Origin: Aureimonas sp. SK2
GTDB lineage: Bacteria; Pseudomonadota; Alphaproteobacteria; Rhizobiales; Rhizobiaceae
Reading direction: 5' to 3'
Length of the DNA stretch: 64,000 nt
NCBI RefSeq assembly: GCF_029813115.1
Contig: NZ_JAPZDS010000009.1
Coordinates: forward strand, 62,001 to 126,000
The notes under the pieces are model-generated. The model was given only the letters and a program-made list of their open reading frames with translations. It was not told the origin of the DNA and did not search any database. A program made the position numbers and the translations under genes. Positions 27,459 to 37,145 of this stretch are shown piece by piece. Position 1 is the first letter of the stretch, and every line of letters starts with the position of its first letter.

Positions 27459-28213
27459 CTGCGCTTCCCGTATCCAAAACGGTTTGGGACGCTCTTCTGA
27501 GGATGCGCGGCGGCGTGGCGGAGGACGACTTCGCCGGCGATCCGGCCTGGGACCTCTACGCGCCGCTGGCCCGCCGCAGCGGCGGCTCCTTCGTCGTCGC
27601 GCAGGTCGGGCAGAGCCTCGACGGGCGCGTCGCGACGGTGGACGGCGACGCCGCGCCGATCTCCGGTCCGGACGGCTTTGCCCATCTCCACCGCCTGCGC
27701 GCCCTGTCCGATGCCGTCGTGGTCGGCGCCGGCTGCGTCGTCGCGGACGATCCCCGTCTCACCGTGCGCGAGGTCGCGGGACCCTCGCCGGTGCGGGTGA
27801 TCATCGATCCGAGCGGCCGCGTGCCGGCCGGGGCGCGCAGCCTCTCGGGCGAGGGGATCACCATTCTGGTGCGGGCGGAGGAGTGCGACGCGCCCGCGCC
27901 GTGCGAGACGATCTGCCTGCCGCGCGGTCCCGGCGGGCGCCTCTGCCCGCAGGCGCTGATCGCGGCGCTGGCCGACCGCGGCCTGCACCACCTCCTGATC
28001 GAGGGCGGGGCGGCGACGATCCGGCATTTCCTGGAAAGCGGCCAGGTGGACCGGCTCCATGTGACGATCGCGCCGATCATCATCGGCTCCGGCGCGCCCG
28101 GACTGTCGCTCCAGCCGATCTCGCATCTCTCGCAGGCCCTGCGCCCGCGCTGCCGAACGGTCGATCTCGGCAGCGACCTCCTGTTCGACTGCGCCTTCGA
28201 CCGGGGTCGATAG
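27455..28213 (+). CDS. RibD C-terminal-like reductase
   Basis: A 252-residue NADPH-dependent reductase of the RibD C-terminal (dihydrofolate-reductase-like) family, without the N-terminal deaminase domain. Motifs VVAQVGQSLDGRVAT, DAVVVGAGCVVADDPRLTVR and LLIEGGAATIRHFL are characteristic. RibD reductases convert the ribosylamino side chain of the RibA product to ribitylamino, so it can act directly on what ribA makes. It is the last gene of the plus arm and overlaps the sulfatase-like gene by 4 nt. Its stop lies 1 nt before the convergent pbpC stop. A stand-alone reductase next to RibA but without other riboflavin genes suggests a specialised pathway. Confidence 0.82.
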   Translation: MTALPVSKTVWDALLRMRGGVAEDDFAGDPAWDLYAPLARRSGGSFVVAQVGQSLDGRVATVDGDAAPISGPDGFAHLHRLRALSDAVVVGAGCVVADDPRLTVREVAGPSPVRVIIDPSGRVPAGARSLSGEGITILVRAEECDAPAPCETICLPRGPGGRLCPQALIAALADRGLHHLLIEGGAATIRHFLESGQVDRLHVTIAPIIIGSGAPGLSLQPISHLSQALRPRCRTVDLGSDLLFDCAFDRGR

Positions 28214-28214
28214 T

Positions 28215-30290
28215 CTACTCCACGAAGACGCGCGTCGTGGCGGCGCTGCCGGCGGAATCCACCACCGAGATGTCCAGGAAGCCCGGCTCGCTCGGCCGCC
28301 AGGCGGCCTGACGGTCGAACAAGCCGGTGAGGGCCGCGTGCCCGTCGACATACCAGGTGAAGGGCGGGCGACCGTTGCGCACCTTGAGGCTGAGCGCGGC
28401 CGGGGCGCTCTCGGCGAGGCCGAGCTCGATCCGGGCGGCATTCGGCGGAAACACGATCTCGGGCGCGTCGGCGCGCGTCGCCGTGCCCTTCGGCGACAGG
28501 TGGCGCATGGCGGGCGGGAGGCGCGCGGTATCGGCGAGGATGCCGGGCGGAGGACCGGACAGCCGAGCGGGCGGGCCGATCCGCGCGAAGACGTCGCGCA
28601 TCACGGGGACGGCCGCATCCTGGCCGACGAGGCCCGGCACCGGCGCGCCATCGGGCCGGCCCAGCCAGACGCCGACGACATGGCGCCCGTCGAAGGCCAG
28701 CGTCCAGGCGTCGCGATAGCCGAAGGAGGTGCCGGTCTTGTAGGCGATCGTGCCGGGCGGTCCCTTGGCCGTCGAGGGTGCGCCGGCGAGGATCGAGGCG
28801 AGGTACCACGCCGCCTGTTCCGACAGGATGCGCCTAACGGGTCCGGCTTCGAGGGCCGTTCCGGCGTCGATGCGCAGCGGCTTGGCGAGGCCGCCGTTGG
28901 CGATGCCAGCATAGACCCGCACGAGGTCTTCCAGGGAAATGCCGAGGCCCCCGAGCCCGATCGCGAGGCCCGGCAGGGTGCGGTTGCCGAGTTCGAGGCT
29001 GGCGCCGGTGCGCCGGATGCGGCTGACGAGGCGCGAGGGGCCGACGGCCACGAGGAGTTCCACGGCCGGCAGGTTGCGTGAGAGCTGGAGCGCCCGGCGG
29101 GCCGTGAGCGTGCCCTCGAACCGCCCGTCGAAATTGCCGGGCGTGTAGCCCGCAAAGGAGGTGGGCCGGTCCTCCATCAGCGATTCGGGATGGGCGATGC
29201 CGCGCTCGAAAGCGAGGCCGAAGATCAGCGGTTTCAACGTCGAGCCCGGCGAGCGCTGCGCCTTCGTGAGGTCGACATAACCTTGGCGCCCGGCATCGAA
29301 CACATCGGGCGAGCCGACCGAGGCCAGAATCTCGCCCGTCGCGTGATCGGCGACGACGAGCGCGAGGCTTTGCGGGCGGGGCAGGGTCGCCGCCTTCTCC
29401 CGCGCATAGGCCTCGAGCCGGGCCTGGAGCGCCGCGTCGATCGTCAGCCGCGCGCTGCCCAGGCCCTGGCGCTCGTGCAGCGTGCGCTCGCGCGCCTCGC
29501 TCGCGGCATGGGCGGCCAGCATGGGCATCGCGCGGCGGCGCGTCGGGACCGGCTCGCGCTTGGCGCGGGCCACGTCGGCCGCCGGCAGGATGCCGATCTC
29601 GGCCATCCGGTCGAGCACGCGGTCGCGCGCCGCCCGTGCCCGCTCGGGATGAAGGTCCGGACGCAGGCGCTCGGGCGATTGGGGCAGCGCGACGAGGAGC
29701 GCCGCTTCGCCGGCCGTCAGCCGCTTCGGCTCGTGGCCGAACCAGACGAGGCTCGCCGCGCGGATGCCCTCGACATTGCCGCCATAAGGCGCGAGCCGGA
29801 GATAGAGCGCCAGGATCTCGTCCTTGGACAGCGCGCGCTCCAGCGCCAGCGCCCCGAGGAACTGGCGGCCTTTGGCGAAAAAACTGCCCGTGGGCAGCCG
29901 CTCGTCGAGGCGCGCCACCTGCATGGTCAGCGTCGACCCGCCGCCGACGATCCGGCCGTGGTGCAGGGAATCGAGGGCGGAGCGCGCCAGCGTCAAGGCG
30001 TCGATGCCGCCATGCGTGCGGAAGCGCTTGTCCTCCCAGGCTTCCAGGATCGTGACGAAGCGGGGGTCGACATCCCCGACGCCGGCCGCCATGCGCCAGC
30101 GCCCGTCGGAGGCGGCGAAGGCGCGCAGCAGGGCGCCGTCGCGCGCCTCCACCACGAAGCCGGTCTCGGGCTCCCGGATCGCGGCCGCGCGCGAGGCGAC
30201 GGCGCGCTCCAACTGCCACCAGCCGGAGAGGGCGGCGGCCAGCAGGAGCGTCAGCCCGAGCCCTGCGCCGAGGATCCGCCGCCGTGCCAT
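28215..30290 (-). CDS. pbpC: Penicillin-binding protein 1C
   Basis: A 691-residue bifunctional peptidoglycan enzyme in the inner membrane. An N-terminal helix (about 7-25) precedes the glycosyltransferase domain with EDKRFRTHGG and GGSTLTMQVAR. The transpeptidase domain has the Ser of SPGSTLKP, then SRN and KTGTS motifs, all intact, and a C-terminal PBP1C (BiPBP_C) domain of about 90 residues follows. It starts 2 nt after the alpha-2-macroglobulin stop, the same pairing known for E. coli YfhM-PbpC, where the two are thought to cooperate in periplasmic defence and wall repair. Confidence 0.92.
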   Translation of the reverse strand: MARRRILGAGLGLTLLLAAALSGWWQLERAVASRAAAIREPETGFVVEARDGALLRAFAASDGRWRMAAGVGDVDPRFVTILEAWEDKRFRTHGGIDALTLARSALDSLHHGRIVGGGSTLTMQVARLDERLPTGSFFAKGRQFLGALALERALSKDEILALYLRLAPYGGNVEGIRAASLVWFGHEPKRLTAGEAALLVALPQSPERLRPDLHPERARAARDRVLDRMAEIGILPAADVARAKREPVPTRRRAMPMLAAHAASEARERTLHERQGLGSARLTIDAALQARLEAYAREKAATLPRPQSLALVVADHATGEILASVGSPDVFDAGRQGYVDLTKAQRSPGSTLKPLIFGLAFERGIAHPESLMEDRPTSFAGYTPGNFDGRFEGTLTARRALQLSRNLPAVELLVAVGPSRLVSRIRRTGASLELGNRTLPGLAIGLGGLGISLEDLVRVYAGIANGGLAKPLRIDAGTALEAGPVRRILSEQAAWYLASILAGAPSTAKGPPGTIAYKTGTSFGYRDAWTLAFDGRHVVGVWLGRPDGAPVPGLVGQDAAVPVMRDVFARIGPPARLSGPPPGILADTARLPPAMRHLSPKGTATRADAPEIVFPPNAARIELGLAESAPAALSLKVRNGRPPFTWYVDGHAALTGLFDRQAAWRPSEPGFLDISVVDSAGSAATTRVFVE

Positions 30291-30292
30291 CT

Positions 30293-33200
30293 TCAGCGGA
30301 GCGGGCCGACAACCGACACGTGCCCTTCCTCCGTGCGCCCGCGCCGCTCGGGCCGGTACATATCCTCGACGATGGCGGCGGGATGGACGAACTCGCCGGG
30401 CGACAGGGCGCGCACGATATAGGCGAAACGGTAGGGCTCGGTGGAGCCTTCGGCCTTATCGACAGCAGCCAGGAAGCGGTCGGCGCGTAACTCGGTATGC
30501 GCGGCCTCGCCGGTGAGTTCCAGGAAGTCGAGCGCCGCGACGTCGCCGCCCTTCAGGATCGACGGGTTGTCGATGGCAAGGCCCGCCGGCAGCGGGTCGT
30601 CGATCATCAGCCGCGCGGCCGCCTTGTCCACCGGCAGGACGTCGATCACCGCGACCAGCCGATCGCCTTGCGCGATGGCGGCGGGGTCGGCCTCCTCACC
30701 CTCCAGTGTGTAGTAGGCGCGGGTGATCTCGTAGCCTGAGGCCTCGGCCGGCGGCGCGACCAGCGGCACGCCCGCGACCGTCACGGCCGCCGAGACCGGC
30801 GCCTCGCCCCGGTTGCGGATCCGGATCGGGGTGGCGAGGCGGGCGGCGTCGAGCGTCTGCGAATAGCCGCCTTCGCGCGGCGCTCCATCCACGTCGAGCT
30901 CGGGCGGCTGGCTGGCCAGCGCCGCATGGGCGGCGAGCAGCGACCACACGTCTTCTTGCGTCGAGGTGTAGTGCTTGGCCGCCCGCTCCGTGCCGACCTT
31001 GGCGAGAAGCGGCTGAAGGTCGACGCCGCCGACGCCCGTTTCGAGCGCCAGGGTCGCGACCGCCGCGCCGTCGCGCAAGGGAGTGCCGTAGTCGTCGCGG
31101 GCCGGGACGTCGGTCCCGCTCGCGGCATGGGCCGCAGCAAGTCGCATCAGCGTTTCGGCGCGGGCCGCGTCGCCGTAGAAGGAGAGGGCGGAGGCAAGCT
31201 GCGCCTGCGCGAGCGGCGTCTTGAAGCCGCCCGCCTCGTTGTCGGCGGTGTAGCGCAGGTCGCCGATCGCCGCGCGGCCGTTGCGGGCGAGCACGTAATA
31301 GGCATAGGCCGCCTTCGACCAGTCCGGCTGGTCGGGCAGGTAGGCGATCTGGTTGGCGAGGTTGTCGAGCGCCAGGGTGAAGCTTTCCTGCGGCACGTCG
31401 TGGCCGGTCTCGCGGGCGCGGGTCAGGAAGTCCGTGACATAGGCGTCGAGCCAGAGGTCGCCGCCGCCGGGTGACCAGAGGCCGAAGCTGCCCGCCGAAT
31501 CCTGGTTGGCGAGGACGCCCCGGATCGCGGTCGCCACGCGCTCGGACACGTCGTCCGTGCCGGGAAGGCCGGCGGCAAGCACCGTCTGGTCGAGATAGAG
31601 GAGGGGGAGGGCGCGGCTCGTGAGCTGCTCCGTGCAGCCATAGGGATAGAGGTCGAGCGCCGCCACGACGCCGGCGACGTCGAAGCCACCGAAGCGGGTC
31701 ACCGACAGGGTGGCGCGCCCGGTGTCCGGCTGGAAATCGGCGACGACGTCGGAGCCGAGTTCCAGCGAGCCTCCGGCCACGATCTCGAAGCGACTCTTCT
31801 TCACCTCGCGCGGCTGGATGGAGCGGACGGGAAGCGAGAAGCTCTTGGTCAGCGTCTCGCCGTCGGGCGTCACGACGGCGAGTTCCATGGCGCCATCGCC
31901 CGGCGCGACGGCTTCCACCGGCACGAGGAGCCGGGCGCGGCCGCCCTCGGTCAGCTCGATGTCGGCCTCGGCATTGGCCTCGATCCGCAGTGCCTCGCCT
32001 CCGCCCGAGAGCGCGAGGTGGACCCGGCCCGCCGGCCCTTCCACATGGTTGAGGTCGATCTGGATACGCGAGCGGTCGCCGGGGCTGAGGAAGGTCGGCC
32101 GGCTGACCTGCGCCACCACGGGATCCCGCACCAGAACGTCCGCATCCGCCTCGCCGACGCCGGACTTCGACCAGGCGACGGCCATCAGCTTCAAGGTGCC
32201 GTTGAAGTCGGGAATTTCGAGCGGGACGGTGGCGCGCCCATCCGCATCCGCCGTCACGACCCCGGAGAAGAGGGCGACGAGGTCGTCCATCGGCGGCGGG
32301 CGCGAGCCGTCCGCCCCGGCGTCGCCGCCAGAGCGCACCGAGCCGGGCGCTCCCTGCATCCGGTCGATCAGGCGGGAATAGAGGTCGCGGATCTCGACGC
32401 CGAGGCGCCGCTGACCGAAATAGTGGTCCTGCGGCGAGGGCGGCGCGAACTCAGTGATGTTGAGGATGCCGACATCGACGGCGGCGAGCGTCAGGTAGGC
32501 CGTCTCGCCCGGCTGGACGTTGGCGAGCTGTACGTCGACGTTCAGAACGTCGCGCGGCGCGATGCGCTCCGGTGCCGACAGCGAGACCGAGAGCGCCCGC
32601 TCGCCCGGCTCGACGCCGGCATGGGCAAGGCCGAGAGCCCGTCCGGGCATGCGCTTCTCGGCGAGGTCCATCGGGCGGTAGAAAATGGCGGCGACATAGG
32701 CGCTCGGCCCCCAGTCGCGCGTCACCGGAAGGCTCACGTCCACGCCCTCGGCCGGGATGTCGGCCGAGACGCTGGCGACCACGCGCTCGCCCATGACCAG
32801 CACTTGCGCCTTGCCGGCGAAGCGCGGCTCGATGTGGACCGTGGCCGTGTCGCCGACGCGGTAGCGTGGCTTGTCGAGCGAGAGCTTGAGGACGTCGGGC
32901 GTTTCCATCGAGCTCGGGGCGACGTACCAGCCGGCCTCGAAGGCGACGCTCGTGGGCAGGGCGTCCGGCGCGGGGTCGTTCAGCACGAGTTCGTAGCTGC
33001 CCCAGGCGACGGGGACGGTGAGGCGCGCCGGCGCGTCGGCGGGCACGGCGAGCGTGCCGCTGCCCACGCGCTCCTTGCGCTGCGTGGTCTCGTAGTTCCA
33101 GCGGCCGTTGACGGAATACCACTGGAAGTCGGTCGTCACCTTGTTCAACACCCATCCGATGCTCTCGCGCCCGATCCGCGCGCCGTCGGGACCGAGCGCG

Positions 33201-35779
33201 ACGATCTCGAAGCCGGCCTCGGCGTTCTCGCCGACCGCGCCGTCGAAGAGGGGGCGAAGGCCGAGGCGCGTCTTGGTGCCGAGGAGAGGACGCATCTGCG
33301 AGCGCTCCACCGGCCGTCCGCCCGCGTCGGTCACGCGAAGTTGGACGGAGGCTTGGAGCGGCTTCGTCGTCACCGGCGGCTCGAACGGGGCGAGGACGAT
33401 CGTGGCCGTGCCGTCCTCGGCGGTCGGGTCCGCCTCGAAGGGAAGGCGCGTCGGCGTCGGCGCGTCGTCGGCCAGGCCGAAGCGGAAGCCGGGATAGGCG
33501 GCAAGGCCATCGGCGGCAGAGAGCACCGTCTCGCCGGACACGCCGAGCCCCGCCGCCGGCGCGCCGAAGAGATAGCGGACGGCGACGTCGAGGTTCGGCG
33601 GCGCGGCCGGGTCGATCGGCGCATCGGGCAGGGCGAGGTCGAAGTCGATCTTCTCCGGCTCGAAGTCCTCGACGCGCAGGGAGGTGGAGGCAAGCGCCGG
33701 CTGCTTGGGGTCGGTGTGGAGCGCCAGCGTCCAGAGCCCGCGCATCGCGCCGGCGGGGAGGGGAAGGTCGAAGGCGAGGCCCCCGGCCTGCGAAGCCTGG
33801 AGCAGGAGGCGCCGGTCCTCGACGCCGTCCGGCCGCTTGAGAATCGCGGTCATGGAGAGGCCCTCCACCGCCGCGCCGCGACCGTCGCGCATCAGGGCCG
33901 TCAGGTGGGCGGTGTCGCCCGCCCGGTAGATGCCGCGTTCGGGCGTCAGGAAGACGTCGAGCGCGCCGGCCGGTTCCCGGCCTTCGACGCCCCGGTCCGT
34001 CAGGTCGAAGGGCGCGGCGGTCATGTCGAGAAAGGAGAAGTCGCCGTCGGCTCGGGTCGCCATCAGCAGCGCCGGCCGGTCGCCGCCCGTGCCCTTGAGA
34101 AGACCGGGCGAGAGGCGCGCATGGCCGGCGGCGTCGGTCTCGGCGGTGCCCAGGATCTCGTTGTTGACGGCGACGAGGTCGAGCTTGACGCCCCCCATCG
34201 GCTCGGCGGAGCCGAGCGAGCGGGCGAAGACGTGGAACCCGTCGGCGCCTGCAAAGCTCGTCAGACCGACATCGGTGAGGACGAACCATTGCGTAGCGGG
34301 CGCCTCGTCGCCGGCGCGCGCGTTCTTGGCCTTGGCCGACAGGATATAGACGCCGGGCTTGCGCTCGGGGAGGATCGCGGCCACCGGAATGGCCGTCGTC
34401 ACCTCTTCGTTGGCGGTGCGCTTCACGTCCACGGCGCCGGTCCAGACCGTCTCGCCGTCGGTCTCGTTCACCTCGTCCAGCGTGTAGCTTTCGAGCTGCG
34501 TCAGGAAGCGGCCGGCGCCGATCGTGCGCGCCAGCGCCCGGTCGCCGACGCGCAGGAGTCGAGCCTCGATCGTGTCGGTGTTGATGCTGGTGACCGGGAT
34601 CGAGGCCTCGCCGCCGGCCGGCAGCACATAGGCGTTGCCCGACAGGCGCACGGACGGGTCGCGGTCGCGCACATAGACGGAGCTCTCGACGTTCTTCGCG
34701 AGCACCTCGCCGCTTTCCGACGGGATGCCCTTGCGCGCGACGATCCGGTAGCGGGAGCCGTGCGTCACGCCCTCGACGCAGATCTGCGAGCCCGAGGCCG
34801 AGACGGGCAGCGTGTCGCCGCCCTCCACCTGAACGTAGTCGCACGCCGCTTCGCCGGATGTGATCGACGCGTTCAAGGGCTCGGAGAACGTCAGGCAGAT
34901 GCGGGGCGACGAGGCGTTGTTGTCGACCGTGTTGCCCATGATACGGAAGCCGTGTTCGGCGAGCGCCGCGTCGAGGCTCTTGCGCGCGTCCGGCCGTTCC
35001 TGGATGGCGAGGGCCGCCCGCCAGGTGCGGATCGCCTCCTTCCAGTTCTCGTCCGCTGCAAAGCCCTGGGCCAGGAAATCGAGGGCCGCCGCCTTTTCGC
35101 GGTCTTCGCCCGCCGTGAGATAGGCGTTGACGGCGGAGGACTGCCGTAGCGCCTTCGCGTCCTGCGCGGCCTGATAGTCGTCCGACGTGAAGGAGAGGCT
35201 GGCGAGCGCGAGGCCGAGCCAGGCACGCCCCGAGGACGGATCGCGTCGCAGCGCCTCGCGATAGGCCGCCATGGCGGCGGCGTAGTCCCGACGCTCCAGC
35301 GCCGCGTCGGCATAGGGCCACAGCGCCTCGCCGGCTGGGATCGCGGCGTCGCGCTCCTCTTCGGCAAGGCCGAGCCGGACGCTGCGTGCGGCGTCGAGAT
35401 CGAGGCGGGGAAGCTTTGCAAGTTCGGCGCTGCGCTGGCGCTCGCGCTCTTCCAGCTCGCCGGGCGCGGCGGCGACCGCGATGCGGCCCGACACGACGCC
35501 GGGCGCCGCCCGAAGCTCGCCCGCCTCGCTTTTGAGGAAGCACCAGCCCTTGGACGTGTTGAAGGTGAAGGCCTGGCACTGATTGTCCGACAGGCAGGCC
35601 GTCTCGCACAGGTTCTGGTCGACGTCCTTCAGGATGTCGAAGTCATGGCCGTAGTAGTCGGCATCGGGGGCAGGGACGATCGTTCGCTCGGGCATCTGTG
35701 CCTGGACCGGGGCGTCGGATGCCGCCGCGATCAGACCCCAGGCGAAAATGCCGGCGAGAATCCTTGCGGTGCGGCCCAT
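30293..35779 (-). CDS. Bacterial alpha-2-macroglobulin
   Basis: An 1828-residue secreted protease-trap protein. A signal peptide (about 1-28, ending VQAQ) lacks a lipobox cysteine, so the protein is probably periplasmic and soluble rather than a lipoprotein. A PAN/Apple-like Cys-rich domain (about 35-100) and a TPR-like helical segment (about 150-240) precede the macroglobulin domains. The thioester motif CTEQ is intact at about C1382, so covalent trapping of proteases is possible. GGAGGAGG precedes the ATG. It is the first gene of a two-gene unit with pbpC. It is longer than E. coli A2M (about 1650 residues), mostly through the N-terminal PAN and TPR additions. Confidence 0.92.
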   Translation of the reverse strand: MGRTARILAGIFAWGLIAAASDAPVQAQMPERTIVPAPDADYYGHDFDILKDVDQNLCETACLSDNQCQAFTFNTSKGWCFLKSEAGELRAAPGVVSGRIAVAAAPGELEERERQRSAELAKLPRLDLDAARSVRLGLAEEERDAAIPAGEALWPYADAALERRDYAAAMAAYREALRRDPSSGRAWLGLALASLSFTSDDYQAAQDAKALRQSSAVNAYLTAGEDREKAAALDFLAQGFAADENWKEAIRTWRAALAIQERPDARKSLDAALAEHGFRIMGNTVDNNASSPRICLTFSEPLNASITSGEAACDYVQVEGGDTLPVSASGSQICVEGVTHGSRYRIVARKGIPSESGEVLAKNVESSVYVRDRDPSVRLSGNAYVLPAGGEASIPVTSINTDTIEARLLRVGDRALARTIGAGRFLTQLESYTLDEVNETDGETVWTGAVDVKRTANEEVTTAIPVAAILPERKPGVYILSAKAKNARAGDEAPATQWFVLTDVGLTSFAGADGFHVFARSLGSAEPMGGVKLDLVAVNNEILGTAETDAAGHARLSPGLLKGTGGDRPALLMATRADGDFSFLDMTAAPFDLTDRGVEGREPAGALDVFLTPERGIYRAGDTAHLTALMRDGRGAAVEGLSMTAILKRPDGVEDRRLLLQASQAGGLAFDLPLPAGAMRGLWTLALHTDPKQPALASTSLRVEDFEPEKIDFDLALPDAPIDPAAPPNLDVAVRYLFGAPAAGLGVSGETVLSAADGLAAYPGFRFGLADDAPTPTRLPFEADPTAEDGTATIVLAPFEPPVTTKPLQASVQLRVTDAGGRPVERSQMRPLLGTKTRLGLRPLFDGAVGENAEAGFEIVALGPDGARIGRESIGWVLNKVTTDFQWYSVNGRWNYETTQRKERVGSGTLAVPADAPARLTVPVAWGSYELVLNDPAPDALPTSVAFEAGWYVAPSSMETPDVLKLSLDKPRYRVGDTATVHIEPRFAGKAQVLVMGERVVASVSADIPAEGVDVSLPVTRDWGPSAYVAAIFYRPMDLAEKRMPGRALGLAHAGVEPGERALSVSLSAPERIAPRDVLNVDVQLANVQPGETAYLTLAAVDVGILNITEFAPPSPQDHYFGQRRLGVEIRDLYSRLIDRMQGAPGSVRSGGDAGADGSRPPPMDDLVALFSGVVTADADGRATVPLEIPDFNGTLKLMAVAWSKSGVGEADADVLVRDPVVAQVSRPTFLSPGDRSRIQIDLNHVEGPAGRVHLALSGGGEALRIEANAEADIELTEGGRARLLVPVEAVAPGDGAMELAVVTPDGETLTKSFSLPVRSIQPREVKKSRFEIVAGGSLELGSDVVADFQPDTGRATLSVTRFGGFDVAGVVAALDLYPYGCTEQLTSRALPLLYLDQTVLAAGLPGTDDVSERVATAIRGVLANQDSAGSFGLWSPGGGDLWLDAYVTDFLTRARETGHDVPQESFTLALDNLANQIAYLPDQPDWSKAAYAYYVLARNGRAAIGDLRYTADNEAGGFKTPLAQAQLASALSFYGDAARAETLMRLAAAHAASGTDVPARDDYGTPLRDGAAVATLALETGVGGVDLQPLLAKVGTERAAKHYTSTQEDVWSLLAAHAALASQPPELDVDGAPREGGYSQTLDAARLATPIRIRNRGEAPVSAAVTVAGVPLVAPPAEASGYEITRAYYTLEGEEADPAAIAQGDRLVAVIDVLPVDKAAARLMIDDPLPAGLAIDNPSILKGGDVAALDFLELTGEAAHTELRADRFLAAVDKAEGSTEPYRFAYIVRALSPGEFVHPAAIVEDMYRPERRGRTEEGHVSVVGPLR

Positions 35780-35983
35780 GATCGCCTCCTCCGTTCCCCG
35801 ACGGGAGCCTAGAGCCTGTTATGTACCTTGGATAGGTGTTGTGTCGGATCCGCGAGGTTCGGCCCGGCTGCAGGGAAGAGAAATCGCCGTCCGCTGGTCC
35901 TGGGAGGGAAAAGCTTTCATGCGTTGAATGCGAGTCGGAAGTTTAAACCCCTTTTAGGAACTCGCGTCCTACACCTTCAATCC

Positions 35984-36556
35984 ATGGTAGCAAGTCTCGA
36001 GTCGATCATCGGCCGCGCGCGGGCGTCGGCCTTGCGTTTCCGTCGCGACAGGTCGGGCGCCGCGGCCGTGGAGTTCGCGCTGGTCGCGCTGCCCTTCTTC
36101 TTTCTGCTCTTTGCGATGATCGAGACGGCCCTCGCCACCACTGCGGGCGTGATGCTGAACCATGCCGTCAACGTCGCCGCGCGTCAGGTGATGACCGGCG
36201 CCGTCCAGAAGGCGGACACGGATGCCGACGCGTTCCGCCGGAAGATCTGCGGTGACATCTCCATGCTGATGTCCTGCGACCGGCTGTCGCTGGACGTGCG
36301 CACCTTTCCTGCAGGCCAGGCCATCCCAGTGACGGTCACGCTGCGCGACGGTGCGGTCGATCGCGACAATTTCTGCTTCAATCCCGGCGGCCAGGACACG
36401 ATCACGGTGATCCGCGCCTATTACGAATGGCCGTGGACCGCGGCGATGCTCAGCCGCCTGATGGAGGGCACCAAGGGCAACGCGGTCCTCGGGGCCACCG
36501 CGGCCTTCCTGAACGAGCCGTTCGGCGGCGCGACTTCCACCAAGGCCAATTGCTGA
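35984..36556 (+). CDS. TadE-like pseudopilin family protein
   Basis: A 190-residue protein of the TadE family, minor pseudopilins of the Tad (Flp) pilus apparatus. The TadE pattern DRSGAAAVEFALVALPFFFLLFAMIE places a short basic N-terminus before one membrane helix, with the processing-site Glu at position five of the hydrophobic stretch. The rest is outside the membrane. ATG at 35984 was chosen because it gives a short leader; the open frame upstream to 35828 is not needed. It is followed after 12 nt by a second TadE-like gene. No Flp major pilin or TadA/B/C genes are in this window. Confidence 0.82.
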   Translation: MVASLESIIGRARASALRFRRDRSGAAAVEFALVALPFFFLLFAMIETALATTAGVMLNHAVNVAARQVMTGAVQKADTDADAFRRKICGDISMLMSCDRLSLDVRTFPAGQAIPVTVTLRDGAVDRDNFCFNPGGQDTITVIRAYYEWPWTAAMLSRLMEGTKGNAVLGATAAFLNEPFGGATSTKANC

Positions 36557-36568
36557 GGACCGGCGGCG

Positions 36569-37114
36569 ATGTCGAAGACCAAGCGGTCGTCCCGCCCCCG
36601 TCTGATCCGCGACCGCAAGGGCGCCGCCGCGGTCGAGTTCGCGATGATCCTCCCGGTCATGTTGCTTCTCTATATCGGCACGTTCGAGGCCTCGGACGCG
36701 CTGATCACGAAACGGCGGGTGGACAACGCCGCGGAGACTGTGGGCGGCATCGTCGCCCGCTCGCCGGAAATGGACGACACGCGCATGCGCAACGTCCTCC
36801 TGATCTCCGACGCCATCGTCGGCAGACCCGGCGACAGGAAGCCCGAGATCACCATCACCACGGTGAAGACCGACGCCAACGGCAAGGCGACCGTCGACTG
36901 GTCACGCAAGGGCACCGCCGTCGCGGCCACCCGCGGCACTCCTTATTCGCTTCCCCCCGACCTCAAGGATCTGACCAACGCCTACTTCGTCTTCGCCAAG
37001 GTCACCTACCGCTATGTCCCGCTGATCGGGCTCGGCGGAGAGTTCGGAGCGCTGGACTTCGAGCGGACCTTCGCCTTTCGGCCGCGAAAGGGCTCCGAGA
37101 TTGCGTGGAAATGA
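36569..37114 (+). CDS. TadE/TadG-like pseudopilin protein
   Basis: A 181-residue protein with the same leader type as its neighbour: a basic start, then DRKGAAAVEFAMILPVMLLLYIG as the single membrane helix with its conserved Glu. The remaining 140 residues are extracytoplasmic and rich in beta-like segments. It belongs to the TadE/TadG family and sits between another TadE-like gene and the vWA TadG-like gene, an order common in alphaproteobacterial tad loci. Its 3' end precedes the next start by about 31 nt. Confidence 0.8.
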   Translation: MSKTKRSSRPRLIRDRKGAAAVEFAMILPVMLLLYIGTFEASDALITKRRVDNAAETVGGIVARSPEMDDTRMRNVLLISDAIVGRPGDRKPEITITTVKTDANGKATVDWSRKGTAVAATRGTPYSLPPDLKDLTNAYFVFAKVTYRYVPLIGLGGEFGALDFERTFAFRPRKGSEIAWK

Positions 37115-37145
37115 TCGCCTCTCCCGATCCGATGGAGGACCTGTC

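Noticed and set aside
32018-35149. 1043-codon plus-strand open frame
   Set aside because: Antisense shadow of the alpha-2-macroglobulin gene, with no family resemblance.
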